Assembly: GCF_028869115.1 (NCBI RefSeq)
Contig: NZ_CP079800.1
Coordinates: forward strand, 1,240,001-1,304,000
DNA from: Pseudemcibacter aquimaris
GTDB taxonomy: Bacteria > Pseudomonadota > Alphaproteobacteria > Sphingomonadales > Emcibacteraceae
Length of the DNA stretch: 64,000 nt
Direction of reading: 5' to 3'
This document shows positions 37,831 to 46,879 of this stretch, one piece after another. Within the stretch, counting starts at the first letter, position 1; each line of letters starts with the position of its first letter. A program made the position numbers and the translations under genes. The notes beneath the pieces are model-generated. The model was not told where the DNA came from and did no database searches. It saw nothing but the letters and a program-made list of their open reading frames with translations.

Positions 37831-37864
37831 AACAATGTAACATTGTTGTCAATGTAAACATTGA
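37831..37864. promoter_or_regulatory. Two adjacent palindromes upstream of Tat aminotransferase copy 1
   Basis: AACAATGT-A-ACATTGTT (37831-37847) and TCAATGT-AA-ACATTGA (37849-37864) are both perfect inverted repeats, one base apart, 91-124 nt upstream of the gene start. TGTCAATGT at 37847-37855 also occurs at 43992-44000 upstream of copy 2. They are likely binding sites for a dimeric regulator. Confidence 0.5.
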
Positions 37865-37874
37865 AGGCAAAAAT

Positions 37875-39005
37875 TTATGAGAAAAATTTTCTAATTATGG
37901 ATAAATATATATTCTTTAATAGAATAATATCACTGATTTTGGCACTTTCGTTGACTTTGTGAATGGTTTTGTTTGTAAGGCCAAATTCAACCACAGGGCA
38001 GTAATTCTTAATAAATCGTGCGTCCGATGTACCGCCCGTGGTGCTTAAATTGGGGGTAAAGTTGGTATGCTCTTTAATCGCATCAACAATTGTTTCAGTA
38101 AGCAATCCTTCTGGTGTTAAAAATGAATCTCCGGAAACGTTGATGTCAAGGTCGTATTTAAGACCGCTTTCATCGCAAAGTTCATAAAGCCATTTTGTTA
38201 AACTTTCCGGTGAATGTTCATTGTTAAAACGAATGTTGAATTTTGCAGTTGCATTCATTGGGATGACATTACTTGCTTTATTACCGACATCAATTGAAAC
38301 AATTTCTAGGTTACTGGCGTCAAAGAATTCATTACCGTTATCAAGCGTCGTATTGGCGAGCTTATCTAACAATGACACTAATCCCGGAATTGGATTATTT
38401 GCAAGATGTGGATAAGCAACATGTCCTTGTGTGCCAAATATGGTCAATGTGCCATTAAGGCTGCCACGGCGGCCAACTTTAACCATGTCACCGATCTTAT
38501 TTACATTTGTTGGTTCACCAACGATGCAATAATCAGGAACTTGGTCATTTTCTTCTAGCCATTTTAACATTTTAATGGTGCCGTTGATCGCGGGGCCTTC
38601 TTCATCACCGGTGATCAACAGTGACACTGATCCATCAAAATCATCAAGTTCTGATACGGCGGCGGTGAATGCCGCGATAGAGCACTTCATATCACTGGTG
38701 CCGCGCCCATATAAAATGTCACCTTCTATGACTGCATCAAATGGGGCATGTTTCCATTCATCCATATTGCCTGCTGGTACGACATCTGTGTGTCCTGCAT
38801 AACAAATATGTGGTTTTCCATTTCCCTTTCGGGCGTAAAGGTTATCAATATCTGGTGTGTCATCATCCGAAAATGGTAATCTGGTGCATTCAAAGCCCAT
38901 AGACGATAATGCCTTTTCAAGGACATCAAGCGCCCCGGCGTCACGTGGTGTAACGCTGGGGCAGCGAATTAAATCCTGTGATAAAACAATCGGATCAATG
39001 GGCAT
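37875..39005 (-). CDS. dapE: Succinyl-diaminopimelate desuccinylase
   Basis: This 376-residue zinc enzyme removes succinate from N-succinyl-LL-DAP in the succinylase branch of lysine/DAP synthesis. Motifs: HICYAGHTDVVPAG with a metal His and Asp, GRGTSDMKCSIAAF with the bridging Asp, TGDEEGPA with the catalytic Glu pair, and the C-terminal TGGTSDARFI. It is 2 nt after dapD, so translation is probably coupled. Confidence 0.96.
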   Translation of the reverse strand: MPIDPIVLSQDLIRCPSVTPRDAGALDVLEKALSSMGFECTRLPFSDDDTPDIDNLYARKGNGKPHICYAGHTDVVPAGNMDEWKHAPFDAVIEGDILYGRGTSDMKCSIAAFTAAVSELDDFDGSVSLLITGDEEGPAINGTIKMLKWLEENDQVPDYCIVGEPTNVNKIGDMVKVGRRGSLNGTLTIFGTQGHVAYPHLANNPIPGLVSLLDKLANTTLDNGNEFFDASNLEIVSIDVGNKASNVIPMNATAKFNIRFNNEHSPESLTKWLYELCDESGLKYDLDINVSGDSFLTPEGLLTETIVDAIKEHTNFTPNLSTTGGTSDARFIKNYCPVVEFGLTNKTIHKVNESAKISDIILLKNIYLSIIRKFFS

Positions 39006-39007
39006 TG

Positions 39008-39853
39008 TTAATCCCGCAAGAGATCATTGATCGATGTTTTCGATCTGGTGCGTTCATCAACACGTTTTACGATGACGGCTGCATAAAGCGCCGGACCAGG
39101 TGTACCATCTGCCAGTGGTTTGCCGGGTAGGGTGCCAGGAACAACAACGCTGTATGCCGGAACACGGCCCATGAAAATTTCACCACTTTCACGGTCGATG
39201 ATTTTTGTGGATGCGCCTATAAATACACCCATGCTTAACACAGCACCTTCTTCAACAATTACGCCTTCGGCGACTTCTGATCTTGCGCCGATAAAGCAAT
39301 TATCCTCGATAATCACTGGGCCAGCTTGTAATGGTTCAAGAACGCCGCCAATACCAACGCCGCCGGAAATGTGAACGTTTTTACCAATTTGTGCACATGA
39401 CCCAACGGTCGCCCATGTATCAATCATGGTGCCTTCGTCAACATAAGCACCAAGATTTACAAATGATGGCATTAATACAACATTCGGCGCGATATAAGCG
39501 GAATGGCGGACAACCGCGTTCGGAACTGCGCGAAAACCAGCGGCGTCGAATTCTTCAGTTGTCCATCCTTCGAATTTTGATGGGACCTTATCAAACCAGC
39601 CGGATTTTTTGCCCGGGCCACCTGGAATTTTCACCATTGGATTTAAACGGAATGATAATAATACGGCTTTTTTAAGCCATTGATTTACAAGCCATTCATC
39701 ATTTTCTTTTGATGCAACGCGGGCTTTGCCGCTATCCATCATGTTAAGTGCTTCGTTTACGGCTTCACGGATTTCACCTGTTGTGTCCGTTGATAATGTG
39801 TCGCGGTCTTCCCATGCTTGATTGATGGTCGCGATTAATGTCTGATCTGACAT
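39008..39853 (-). CDS. dapD: Tetrahydrodipicolinate N-succinyltransferase
   Basis: The 281-residue enzyme transfers succinyl from succinyl-CoA to tetrahydrodipicolinate. It has the N-terminal helical domain, the left-handed beta helix of hexapeptide repeats (about 100-240, for example [20 protein letters not shown]) and the [22 protein letters not shown] stretch of the active site. It lies between dapA and dapE in the same direction. Confidence 0.97.
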   Translation of the reverse strand: MSDQTLIATINQAWEDRDTLSTDTTGEIREAVNEALNMMDSGKARVASKENDEWLVNQWLKKAVLLSFRLNPMVKIPGGPGKKSGWFDKVPSKFEGWTTEEFDAAGFRAVPNAVVRHSAYIAPNVVLMPSFVNLGAYVDEGTMIDTWATVGSCAQIGKNVHISGGVGIGGVLEPLQAGPVIIEDNCFIGARSEVAEGVIVEEGAVLSMGVFIGASTKIIDRESGEIFMGRVPAYSVVVPGTLPGKPLADGTPGPALYAAVIVKRVDERTRSKTSINDLLRD

Positions 39854-39885
39854 TTCTTTCTTCCTTATTAATTTCAGTATTGATG

Positions 39886-40764
39886 TTAGCTTAAAAGTCC
39901 GGCTGTCGCCATTGCTTCTTTCACTTTAATTTCTGTTTCTTTCGTGATTGGCGTTAATGGTAAACGCATTTCATCACTGCAAAGTCCAAGCAATTTGGCC
40001 GCATATTTAACCGGGCCGGGGCTAGGTTCAATAAACATCACATCATGAAGTGCGGTTAATTTATCTTGAATTTCAAGTGCACGAACATAATCGCCATTTA
40101 GTGTGGCATCTTGAAATTCAGCAACTAACTTCGGTGCAATATTTGCCGTAACAGATATACATCCACGACCACCATGTGCATTAAAGGCAAGGGCGGTTTG
40201 ATCTTCACCAGAAAGCTGAATGAAATCTTTACCCGATGACATGCGCTGTAAAGGTACGCGTGCAAGGTTTCCTGTTGCATCTTTAATACCGACAATATTT
40301 TCAAGTTCGTTATAACATCTTGTGATGGTTTCAACGGTCATATCAACAACGCTTCTACCCGGGATGTTATAGATGAAAATTGGAATATCTGTTGCATCAC
40401 AAATTGCCTTGAAATGCTGAAACATTCCTTCCTGTGATGGTTTGTTATAATAAGGTGTAACCACAAGTGCTGCGTCGGCGCCTGCTTTTTCAGCGGCCTT
40501 GGTAAGTCCAATTGCTTCATTGGTGGAATTGGAACCAGTGCCTGCAATAACCGGCACGCGTCCGGCTGCTTCGTCAACACATACTTCGATCACGCGTTCA
40601 TGTTCCGGATGATCCATAGTCGGGGACTCTCCTGTCGTGCCACAAGGCACGAGCCCCTTCGATCCCTGTTCAATATGCCATGAGATCATCTTTCGAAACG
40701 TACTTTCGGCAAAAAGTCCATTTTCAAAAGGTGTGATCAGGGCAGGTATTGAACCAGCGAACAT
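39886..40764 (-). CDS. dapA: 4-hydroxy-tetrahydrodipicolinate synthase
   Basis: This 292-residue TIM-barrel aldolase condenses pyruvate with aspartate semialdehyde, committing carbon to lysine and DAP. Conserved: [14 protein letters not shown], the Tyr of [13 protein letters not shown], and the Schiff-base Lys in [12 protein letters not shown]. It is the first gene of the dapA-dapD-dapE operon and is divergent from dapB across a 194-nt gap that holds an inverted repeat (TGCCTAA/TTAGGCA, 40808-40836). Confidence 0.97.
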   Translation of the reverse strand: MFAGSIPALITPFENGLFAESTFRKMISWHIEQGSKGLVPCGTTGESPTMDHPEHERVIEVCVDEAAGRVPVIAGTGSNSTNEAIGLTKAAEKAGADAALVVTPYYNKPSQEGMFQHFKAICDATDIPIFIYNIPGRSVVDMTVETITRCYNELENIVGIKDATGNLARVPLQRMSSGKDFIQLSGEDQTALAFNAHGGRGCISVTANIAPKLVAEFQDATLNGDYVRALEIQDKLTALHDVMFIEPSPGPVKYAAKLLGLCSDEMRLPLTPITKETEIKVKEAMATAGLLS

Positions 40765-40958
40765 TATTTTTCTCCAGATAATAAAAAAGTTTAAATTGTA
40801 AATGAAATGCCTAAGGTACTAACTAAAAATTAGGCAGAACGTGAATTACCCATGAATTACAGCCAAAATAAGGCAATTACAACACTTATTAATTTCAATT
40901 TGTATTCTTAAGAATAATAGATCATAACTGTTTCATTGAATTGTTGGAGATATGAATA

Positions 40959-41771
40959 ATGTCACGCGTAAAAATCGGAATTATAGGCTGTATGGGACGA
41001 ATGGGAAAGGCGTTAACGGCGGCTGTGCTTGATAGTGAAAAAGCTTTTCTCGTTGGTGCAACTGTAAGGGCAGGACATAACGCTGTTGGTTCTAATTTAA
41101 AACACCCTGAAACAGGTGCAGTTACCAATATTAAGATCACTGAAGATGTAAAAGAAGTGATTGAAAAATCAGATGTAATTCTTGATTTTACATCACCAGA
41201 GATGACGTTGGAAGTCGCTGAAATGGCGGCTAAATCAAATGCTTCCCTAGTAATTGGTACGACGGGCCTTTCAAAGGATGATGAAAATTTATTGCAAGAT
41301 ATTTCCAGTAAAATTGCCATTGTTTATAGTTCAAATTATTCAGCGGGTGTAAATCTTATGATGCATTTGACGAAATTGGCTGCATCAACACTTGATGAAA
41401 ATTTTGATATTGAAATTGTTGAAATGCATCACCGTCATAAAGTTGATGCACCATCCGGCACTGCATTATCCATTGGCCATGCCGCGGCTGAGGGTAGGGG
41501 AAAGAAACTTGATGATGTTATGGACGCTGGTCGTAACGGTATCACAAGCGAACGTAAAAAAGGTGATATCGGATTTGCCGTTTTACGTGGCGGTAATGTT
41601 GCAGGCGAGCATACAGTTAGTTTTAACGCCGATGATGAAAGAATTGAAATTACGCATAAAGCAGGGGACAGAGCAATTTTTGCCAGAGGGGCGGTAAAAG
41701 CCGCGCTTTGGTTAACGAATAAAGACGTGGGGCTTTATGACATGTGTGATGTGCTTGGGTTAAAGGCATAA
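40959..41771 (+). CDS. dapB: 4-hydroxy-tetrahydrodipicolinate reductase
   Basis: The 270-residue enzyme reduces the DapA product with NAD(P)H. N-terminal KIGIIGCMGRMGKALTAAV is the dinucleotide site, IGTTGLSKDD is conserved, and EMHHRHKVDAPSGTALSIG carries the active-site His and Lys. Together with dapA, dapD and dapE it gives most of the succinylase route; dapC and dapF are not in the window. Confidence 0.97.
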   Translation: MSRVKIGIIGCMGRMGKALTAAVLDSEKAFLVGATVRAGHNAVGSNLKHPETGAVTNIKITEDVKEVIEKSDVILDFTSPEMTLEVAEMAAKSNASLVIGTTGLSKDDENLLQDISSKIAIVYSSNYSAGVNLMMHLTKLAASTLDENFDIEIVEMHHRHKVDAPSGTALSIGHAAAEGRGKKLDDVMDAGRNGITSERKKGDIGFAVLRGGNVAGEHTVSFNADDERIEITHKAGDRAIFARGAVKAALWLTNKDVGLYDMCDVLGLKA

Positions 41772-41775
41772 AAAA

Positions 41776-41810
41776 AGCCCCGCCGGAGTATTAATGGCGA
41801 GGCTTCTTTA
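41776..41810 (+). terminator. Terminator of dapB, possibly bidirectional
   Basis: AAGCCCCGCC (41776-41785) pairs with GGCGAGGCTT (41797-41806) with one mismatch and is followed by CTTT; a run of A precedes it on the plus strand, giving T on the minus strand for the convergent TonB-like gene. Confidence 0.75.
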
Positions 41811-41833
41811 CTATGTACTATGTACTGACTAGC

Positions 41834-42199
41834 TTATTGAAGGGCCCATGCTAGTGGAACAGACATTGTAAGCTGTGCATCTGATGCTGCAGATGGTGGA
41901 GTTGGAAGTGATACACGCTTAAGGATCTTGCCAACTTCACGGTCTAGAACGTCGTGACCTGATGAAGATACGATGTTGTGAGCAACAATGTTACCGTCAC
42001 GGTCAAGTTTAATTTCTACTGTTAGCTTGCCTTCTAATTCTTTACGAAGAGCAGCACGTGGGTATGTTTGCTTCTTAGCGATTTCTTGTGTTACTTGCTT
42101 CTGCCAGCCGCTAACGTCCGCTGCGTTTGCTGTGCCTGAGAAACCTGCTACTGCGATGAATGCTGCTACTAATACTGATACAATTGACTTAATACTCAT
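41834..42199 (-). CDS. Periplasmic TonB C-terminal-domain protein
   Basis: The 121-residue protein has a signal peptide cleaved after TANA (about residue 26) and then a TonB C-terminal domain: YPRAALRKELEGKLTVEIKLDRDGNI and SSGHDVLDREVGKILKRVSLP. It lacks the N-terminal anchor helix and the proline-rich linker of a true energy transducer, so it is a free periplasmic domain that could bind a receptor or cell-wall component. It stands alone with a long AT-rich upstream region and converges with dapB. Confidence 0.82.
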   Translation of the reverse strand: MSIKSIVSVLVAAFIAVAGFSGTANAADVSGWQKQVTQEIAKKQTYPRAALRKELEGKLTVEIKLDRDGNIVAHNIVSSSGHDVLDREVGKILKRVSLPTPPSAASDAQLTMSVPLAWALQ

Positions 42200-42578
42200 G
42201 TTAAATTCTCCAAAATTTACTCTTAACTTACGTGTTTAAAATCTATCACCCAACCGGGTTTGTTTCGATGAATAGGTTTTTACGTGGCAATAGTAACCAA
42301 AAAGTTAATGATAAAATTTTACCTTTTTATTTTTTGCTAAATTCGTGGAAATTGATTAGTTTATTGTTATCTAAAATAGAAAATATTTTCAATTTTTGTT
42401 TTTAAAATAGAATTTAATTATACAAATGTTATGTTGTTACATTGTTTGTTGTAATAATATTACGTATTCGCGAAAAATGTAAAAAAATGCAATAAAAATG
42501 CAATAAAAATGAAAAAAAACCCCGCAACCTATTGCGGGGCTTAAATTGGTTAACGGTTGTTAACTATTTCAGTGAATT
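42200..42578. other. AT-rich intergenic region between TonB-like gene and Tat aminotransferase copy 2
   Basis: I see no gene in this 379-nt stretch. Near 42200-42240 it holds the leader of the TonB-like gene. 42422-42475 is AT-rich with short palindromic bits around ATGTTGTTACATTG. 42482-42511 contains a short direct repeat of AAAAATGCAAT. A terminator occupies 42512-42539. Confidence 0.6.
42512..42539 (-). terminator. Intrinsic terminator of Tat aminotransferase copy 2
   Basis: CCCCGCAA (42520-42527) pairs perfectly with TTGCGGGG (42532-42539) around CCTA; eight A at 42512-42519 give a minus-strand T-run. Confidence 0.9.
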
Positions 42579-43922
42579 TTATAGTGCGTCAATCGCTGCT
42601 TTCATTGCATTTAATGCATTATGAAGCTTGCGGTGAGTGGTCCCAAGATTCATTCTCATATACCCTTCACCGTTCTTGCCGTAGTTCTCACCAGGGTTCA
42701 AATTGACGCCCGCTTTTTCAATAAAGAATTTCTGTAGCATGTCGCCAACGCGTTTACCGTCTTCTGGATTGCCGAGCTTTTTGGCTATTGCAGAACATTC
42801 GATAAAGGCAAGGTATGTACCTTCATGAACCTTATATTTAATGTCAGGAATGTTCTCTGATAGATATTTCTCAAGGAAATGACAGTTTGCATCCATATAT
42901 GACTGCATATCATCCATATATGTTGCGCCGTGCTTGTATGCTGCATTACAGGCGATCATGCCTAACGCGTTTAATGAACCGCGTTGATGGCCGTTCTTTT
43001 TAAGCGTGTCAATATATTCCTGATTGTCAGAGAACATATAACCGACGCGTTGAGCCGCAAGGTTGAATGATTTACTTGTTGATTTAAGCGTAAAGCTGTT
43101 TTGTGCATATTTTTCACCAAGTGATGCATATGGCACATACTTCGCATGTTTGTTTACAAAGTCACAGTGGATTTCATCAGCAACAACGAGAACACCTTTA
43201 TCAAGACACAGATCACCCATTGCACGCATTTCATCCGCTGTCCAGCAGTTACCAGTTGGATTTTGCGGGTTACAGAACAACATTACTTTAACGCCATGTT
43301 CGTCAATTTGCGCAGCCATTGCATCGAGATCCATTTCCCAACGGCCATCATTAAGCACAAGCGGGTTTTCAATGGTTTGGAACTGTGCGTTTCTAATCAC
43401 GCTAAAGAAACCTGAATAACCCGGTGTATGAATAATCACAGGGGCACCAGTTGGGTTATATGATTTTAGAATGGACAGCACGCCATCAAGTACGCCAAGA
43501 CAGTTAAGAATACTGCCCGGCTTTACGTCTTGATTATAACGTTTTTTATTCCAGTCAATAATGTTTTCATAATAATCGGCTGGCGCTGGCTGATAACCCC
43601 AGTTTTGATGCGCCATACGTTTCATCAGTGCTTCTGTAATATGTGGTAGTGTTCTGAAGTCCATATCAGCAACACCCATCGGGTAGGGCACGTCAAACGG
43701 GCGTGCACGGCGACGGATTCCGTCCCATTTGCTGTCACCGGAACCGATACGGTTGAATTCTTCGTTAAGGTCATATGCCATTGACATTGAAGAATGGCCC
43801 ATGCCTTTCGCATTTGCAGATGTTGAAATTGCTGTTCCCGATGCAAGTGCGCTGCCGAATAATGCAGTGGCACCAGCCCCCTTCATAAAGAAACGACGAT
43901 TTAGTTTTGAAGTTTCAGTCAT
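42579..43922 (-). CDS. Tat-exported PatB/MalY-like PLP enzyme, copy 2
   Basis: The ATG at 43922 with GGGAGC upstream gives 447 residues; the longer frame (to 44006) has no ribosome site. It has a twin-arginine signal (NRRFFMKGAGATALFGSA), then the same fold type I layout as copy 1: MGVADMDFRTLPHI, FCNPQNPTGNCW, DEIHCDFVNKHAKYVPYASLG, PLP Lys284 in STSKSFN, and NPGENYGKNGEGYMRMNLG. Whole blocks are identical to copy 1 (36409-37740), so the two are recent duplicates separated by the dap genes. Likely a periplasmic C-S lyase or aminotransferase. Confidence 0.9.
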   Translation of the reverse strand: MTETSKLNRRFFMKGAGATALFGSALASGTAISTSANAKGMGHSSMSMAYDLNEEFNRIGSGDSKWDGIRRRARPFDVPYPMGVADMDFRTLPHITEALMKRMAHQNWGYQPAPADYYENIIDWNKKRYNQDVKPGSILNCLGVLDGVLSILKSYNPTGAPVIIHTPGYSGFFSVIRNAQFQTIENPLVLNDGRWEMDLDAMAAQIDEHGVKVMLFCNPQNPTGNCWTADEMRAMGDLCLDKGVLVVADEIHCDFVNKHAKYVPYASLGEKYAQNSFTLKSTSKSFNLAAQRVGYMFSDNQEYIDTLKKNGHQRGSLNALGMIACNAAYKHGATYMDDMQSYMDANCHFLEKYLSENIPDIKYKVHEGTYLAFIECSAIAKKLGNPEDGKRVGDMLQKFFIEKAGVNLNPGENYGKNGEGYMRMNLGTTHRKLHNALNAMKAAIDAL

Positions 43923-44006
43923 GTTGTTTGCTCCCATTATTTTAATATATTGATTAATGAATGGTGTGAGATTGCTATAACATTCGCGGGCTGTCAATGT
44001 TTGCAT

Positions 44007-44044
44007 AAAAAAATGCGGTTAAATCAATAATGATCTAACCGCAT
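44007..44044 (-). terminator. Intrinsic terminator of Tat aminotransferase copy 3
   Basis: ATGCGGTTA (44013-44021) pairs with TAACCGCAT (44036-44044), continued inside by ATCA/TGAT; seven A at 44007-44013 give the minus-strand T-run. The motif TGTCAATGT at 43992-44000, shared with the promoter region of copy 1, lies just beside it, upstream of copy 2. Confidence 0.85.
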
Positions 44045-44071
44045 AAAGTTGGGACATGAAGTTTGAAATTA

Positions 44072-45499
44072 TTATAAAGTCTTTACCGCTGCTTCTAGGT
44101 TCTCTAAAGCCTTTTGAAGTTGTGCGCGGTTGGTCGCGAGGTTCATACGCATGTATCCTTCGCCACCTTTACCGTAATTGGCACCAGGGTTAATATCGAT
44201 ACGGGCATTATCAAGAACCCATTCTTTCATATAACGACCCGGAGGATATGTTTTAATGTGCTCAACGCCGAAGAAGTCCGTTTCCGTTACATTGTTTTCT
44301 GTATTATATGCTGTCAATTCAGCGGCCTTCGTTGTTGCATCAAGTTTTGTTGCAAGTTCACGACAATCAAGAAACGCCAGATAAGTACCCTCATGGGCTT
44401 GATAATTGACCATAGGAATGCGTTCTGTGATGAATTTTTCAGCGAACTTCATATTTTCGGTCAAATAAGCATTTTGTTCGTCAATATAATCATCGCCGTG
44501 TTTTAACGCTTCGTTTGAGGCAATCATACCCATAATATTAAGTAACAGACGTTGATGACCACCTTTAAGCACTTTGTCTATATATTCACGGTTATGCGAG
44601 AACATATAACCAGTTCGGTGCGCCGCAAGGTTAAATGACTTACTGGTTGATTTTAAACTGATGCTGTTTTGTGCATATTCTTCACCAAGGTCGGCATATG
44701 GAACATATTTATTGTCCCCCATCACGAAATCACAGTGAATTTCATCGGCGATCACAAGGCATCCATATTGATTACAAAGATCGCCCATGCGTTTTAACTC
44801 ATCTGCGGTCCAGCAATTCCCCGTCGGGTTTTGCGGGTTACACAGGATGAATAACTTAATGCCGCTGGCAAGCTTTGTTTCGAAATCTTCCCAATTAATT
44901 TCCCAGCGACCGTTATCTGTTTTGGTCATTTCGCTTTCGGCTTCATGCATGTTTGCCTGATGAATAGTGGTAAAGAAACTGGAATAGTTTGGCGTGACAA
45001 GTAATACTTCATCACCTTCTTTCCCGAATGACATTAGGATGGAAAGAACACCATCAAGAACACCAACACAGTTCAGAATATTTCCTTGTGGGACATCGGC
45101 GTTATAGCGACGTTTGTTCCATGCTACGATGTTTGATGGGTAATCAAGTGGCGGTAATTCATAACCCCAGTTTTCTGTTTCAAGACGTTTTTTAAGGGCG
45201 CTTGTGACTTGTGGTAATGTTCTGAAATCCATGTCGGCTATGCCCATGCCAACATCAAGTTGCTTGCCCGGGTTTAACATTTTTATCATGTCGAATTTGA
45301 CACTGTTGGTATTGTTGCGGTCATATCCGGCGTCGAAATTAACCTGATTGTCCATGGAAAGTGCCGCACCATCAGTGGTGCTGTTATTATTATTTTGTGG
45401 TTCCTGCGAACATGCGGTGAGTGCTGTTGTTCCGACTGCGCTGCCTAATAATGCAGCGGTGCCGGTCCCCTTCATAAACATACGTCTACTAAATTTCAT
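44072..45499 (-). CDS. Tat-exported PatB/MalY-like PLP enzyme with lipobox, copy 3
   Basis: The 475-residue protein has a twin-arginine signal (SRRMFMKGTGTAALLGSA) that ends in a lipobox-like TALTAC, so it is probably a lipoprotein on the periplasmic face. The fold type I part follows: GMGIADMDFRTLPQV, LCNPQNPTGNCW, DEIHCDFVMGDNKYVPYADLG, PLP Lys287 in STSKSFN. Near the C-terminus it has about 25 extra residues (TAYNTENNVTETDFFG region) absent from copies 1 and 2. Its upstream region carries two copies of the element found at the MarR/ilvE promoter. Substrate unknown. Confidence 0.9.
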   Translation of the reverse strand: MKFSRRMFMKGTGTAALLGSAVGTTALTACSQEPQNNNNSTTDGAALSMDNQVNFDAGYDRNNTNSVKFDMIKMLNPGKQLDVGMGIADMDFRTLPQVTSALKKRLETENWGYELPPLDYPSNIVAWNKRRYNADVPQGNILNCVGVLDGVLSILMSFGKEGDEVLLVTPNYSSFFTTIHQANMHEAESEMTKTDNGRWEINWEDFETKLASGIKLFILCNPQNPTGNCWTADELKRMGDLCNQYGCLVIADEIHCDFVMGDNKYVPYADLGEEYAQNSISLKSTSKSFNLAAHRTGYMFSHNREYIDKVLKGGHQRLLLNIMGMIASNEALKHGDDYIDEQNAYLTENMKFAEKFITERIPMVNYQAHEGTYLAFLDCRELATKLDATTKAAELTAYNTENNVTETDFFGVEHIKTYPPGRYMKEWVLDNARIDINPGANYGKGGEGYMRMNLATNRAQLQKALENLEAAVKTL

Positions 45500-45529
45500 A
45501 AATATAATCCTTACTTTTCCCTATCAATA

Positions 45530-45598
45530 TTTTGTGATCATGTTTTTAGCAACTAATGTTATTGGTGTCAACATGATGTAATTGCTGTCAACATGACA
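45530..45598 (-). promoter_or_regulatory. Promoter and repeated operator of Tat aminotransferase copy 3
   Basis: ATTG(G/C)TGTCAACATGA occurs at 45561-45576 and again at 45581-45596, exactly 20 bp apart (two helical turns). On the minus strand the proximal copy supplies TTGACA (45571-45566), with TAAAAA (45548-45543) 17 nt downstream, a plausible -35/-10 pair. TTTTGTGATCA at 45530-45540 lies near the expected transcription start. The 12-base TGTCAACATGAC is shared with the MarR/ilvE region. Confidence 0.55.
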
Positions 45599-45700
45599 AA
45601 AAAATGACACTGAAAATAAATAAGGTGACTTTTTCCTATGAAGCGTGAAAAATGAATACTATAAAATAAATAAGAATGATTCACAGAAGGCCGTTTTTGA

Positions 45701-46879
45701 ATGGATAATAGTATGTCACATAATGATAAAAGCGAAAGCGGCGAAAATAACAAATCACAACGGCGGCGAGGGAACAGACGCCTCAACAATAAAAAAAACA
45801 ACCGCAATAAACAGAATTCCCAACAAAAACAGCATGTATATGGCGTTGTTGATCTGGGGACCAACAACTGTCGTTTGCTTGTTGCTGTGCCGCAGCATGG
45901 TGGTTTTCGTGTGATTGATAGCTTTTCCCGTATCGTCAGACTGGGGGAAGGATTAAAAGAAGAGAAAAGAATTTCTGATCATGCGACGGAAAGAACCGTT
46001 TCCGCGCTAAAGGTTTGTATGGATAAAATGCGCCGCCGTGGGGTAACGCGCATGTGGAATGTGGCAACACAAGCATGTCGTGAGGCAGAAAACGGTGATC
46101 ATTTTGTAAAAACCATCGAAGAAAAAGTAAAAATCAAACTTGATATCATTGATCCGCAGGAAGAAGCCCGCCTTGCGGTAATGGGTTGTAAGGCTTTACT
46201 TGATACGGATTATAACCGCGGTATCGTTTTTGATATTGGTGGCGGTAGTACGGAAATCATCTGGATCGAATTTAATGAAAAGAGAGTGCCGCAGATTATT
46301 GACTGGATTTCAATCCCGCTTGGTGTTGTAAATCTGTCCGAAGAGTACGGCACGGAAAAAGTATTGCCCGCCGAACATTATGAAGAAATGAAAGAACGTG
46401 TGAAAGAACATATTGAACCGTTCGAAAAGAAACACAATGTCAGTGAACATATTAATAGCAATAAAGTGCAATTGATGGGTACCAGCGGTACAGTTACCAC
46501 ATTAACCAGTATGCATTTAAATCAGGCTGTTTATGACCGCAACGAGGTCGACGGGGCATGGATGAAAAGCAAGGACCTTGTTGGGCTTTGTAATGATCTG
46601 GCGAAACTTGATTATAAAGAAAGACTGGCACTTAATAATATTGGTAATGACCGTGCGGAACTGGTTGTTGCAGGATGTGCTATATTTGATGCGATTATTG
46701 ATGTCTGGCCGATTGAAGATTGCCGTGTCGCCGACCGTGGTATTCGCGAAGGAATGCTCCATCATTTAATGGACGAACAGCGCCGCATTAATAAAGCCAA
46801 TCGCAGAAGACGTTCCAGAAAACGTTATTATTTAAAGCGTAAGAATAAAGATAAAAAGGAGCAGGTTTCAGATGATTAA
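45701..46879 (+). CDS. Ppx/GppA phosphatase family protein
   Basis: The 392-residue protein has the sugar-kinase/hsp70-like fold of exopolyphosphatase and pppGpp phosphatase: YGVVDLGTNNCRLLVA, SRIVRLGEGL, IDPQEEARLA and GIVFDIGGGSTEIIW. It has only the core domains, without the C-terminal HD-type region of E. coli Ppx, the usual short form in alphaproteobacteria. Residues 1-45 are an extra Asn/Lys/Arg-rich, low-complexity extension, and the C-terminus is also very basic. It overlaps rlmE by 8 nt, the common alphaproteobacterial pairing. Confidence 0.92.
   Translation: MDNSMSHNDKSESGENNKSQRRRGNRRLNNKKNNRNKQNSQQKQHVYGVVDLGTNNCRLLVAVPQHGGFRVIDSFSRIVRLGEGLKEEKRISDHATERTVSALKVCMDKMRRRGVTRMWNVATQACREAENGDHFVKTIEEKVKIKLDIIDPQEEARLAVMGCKALLDTDYNRGIVFDIGGGSTEIIWIEFNEKRVPQIIDWISIPLGVVNLSEEYGTEKVLPAEHYEEMKERVKEHIEPFEKKHNVSEHINSNKVQLMGTSGTVTTLTSMHLNQAVYDRNEVDGAWMKSKDLVGLCNDLAKLDYKERLALNNIGNDRAELVVAGCAIFDAIIDVWPIEDCRVADRGIREGMLHHLMDEQRRINKANRRRRSRKRYYLKRKNKDKKEQVSDD

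Noticed and set aside
40808-40836. Inverted repeat TGCCTAA/TTAGGCA in the dapA-dapB gap as a lysine riboswitch or attenuator
   Set aside because: The repeat is short with a 15-nt loop, has no T-run, and nothing resembles the lysine-riboswitch core. It is only noted in the dapA entry.
42482-42511. Short direct repeats of AAAAATGCAAT as a CRISPR or iteron array
   Set aside because: Only about two and a half copies of 11 bases in an AT-rich gap; no spacers and no replication genes.
36409-45499. The Tat-signal PLP enzymes as the missing DapC of the dap cluster
   Set aside because: The substrate of DapC is cytoplasmic, and all three proteins carry twin-arginine export signals; their motifs are also closer to PatB/MalY.
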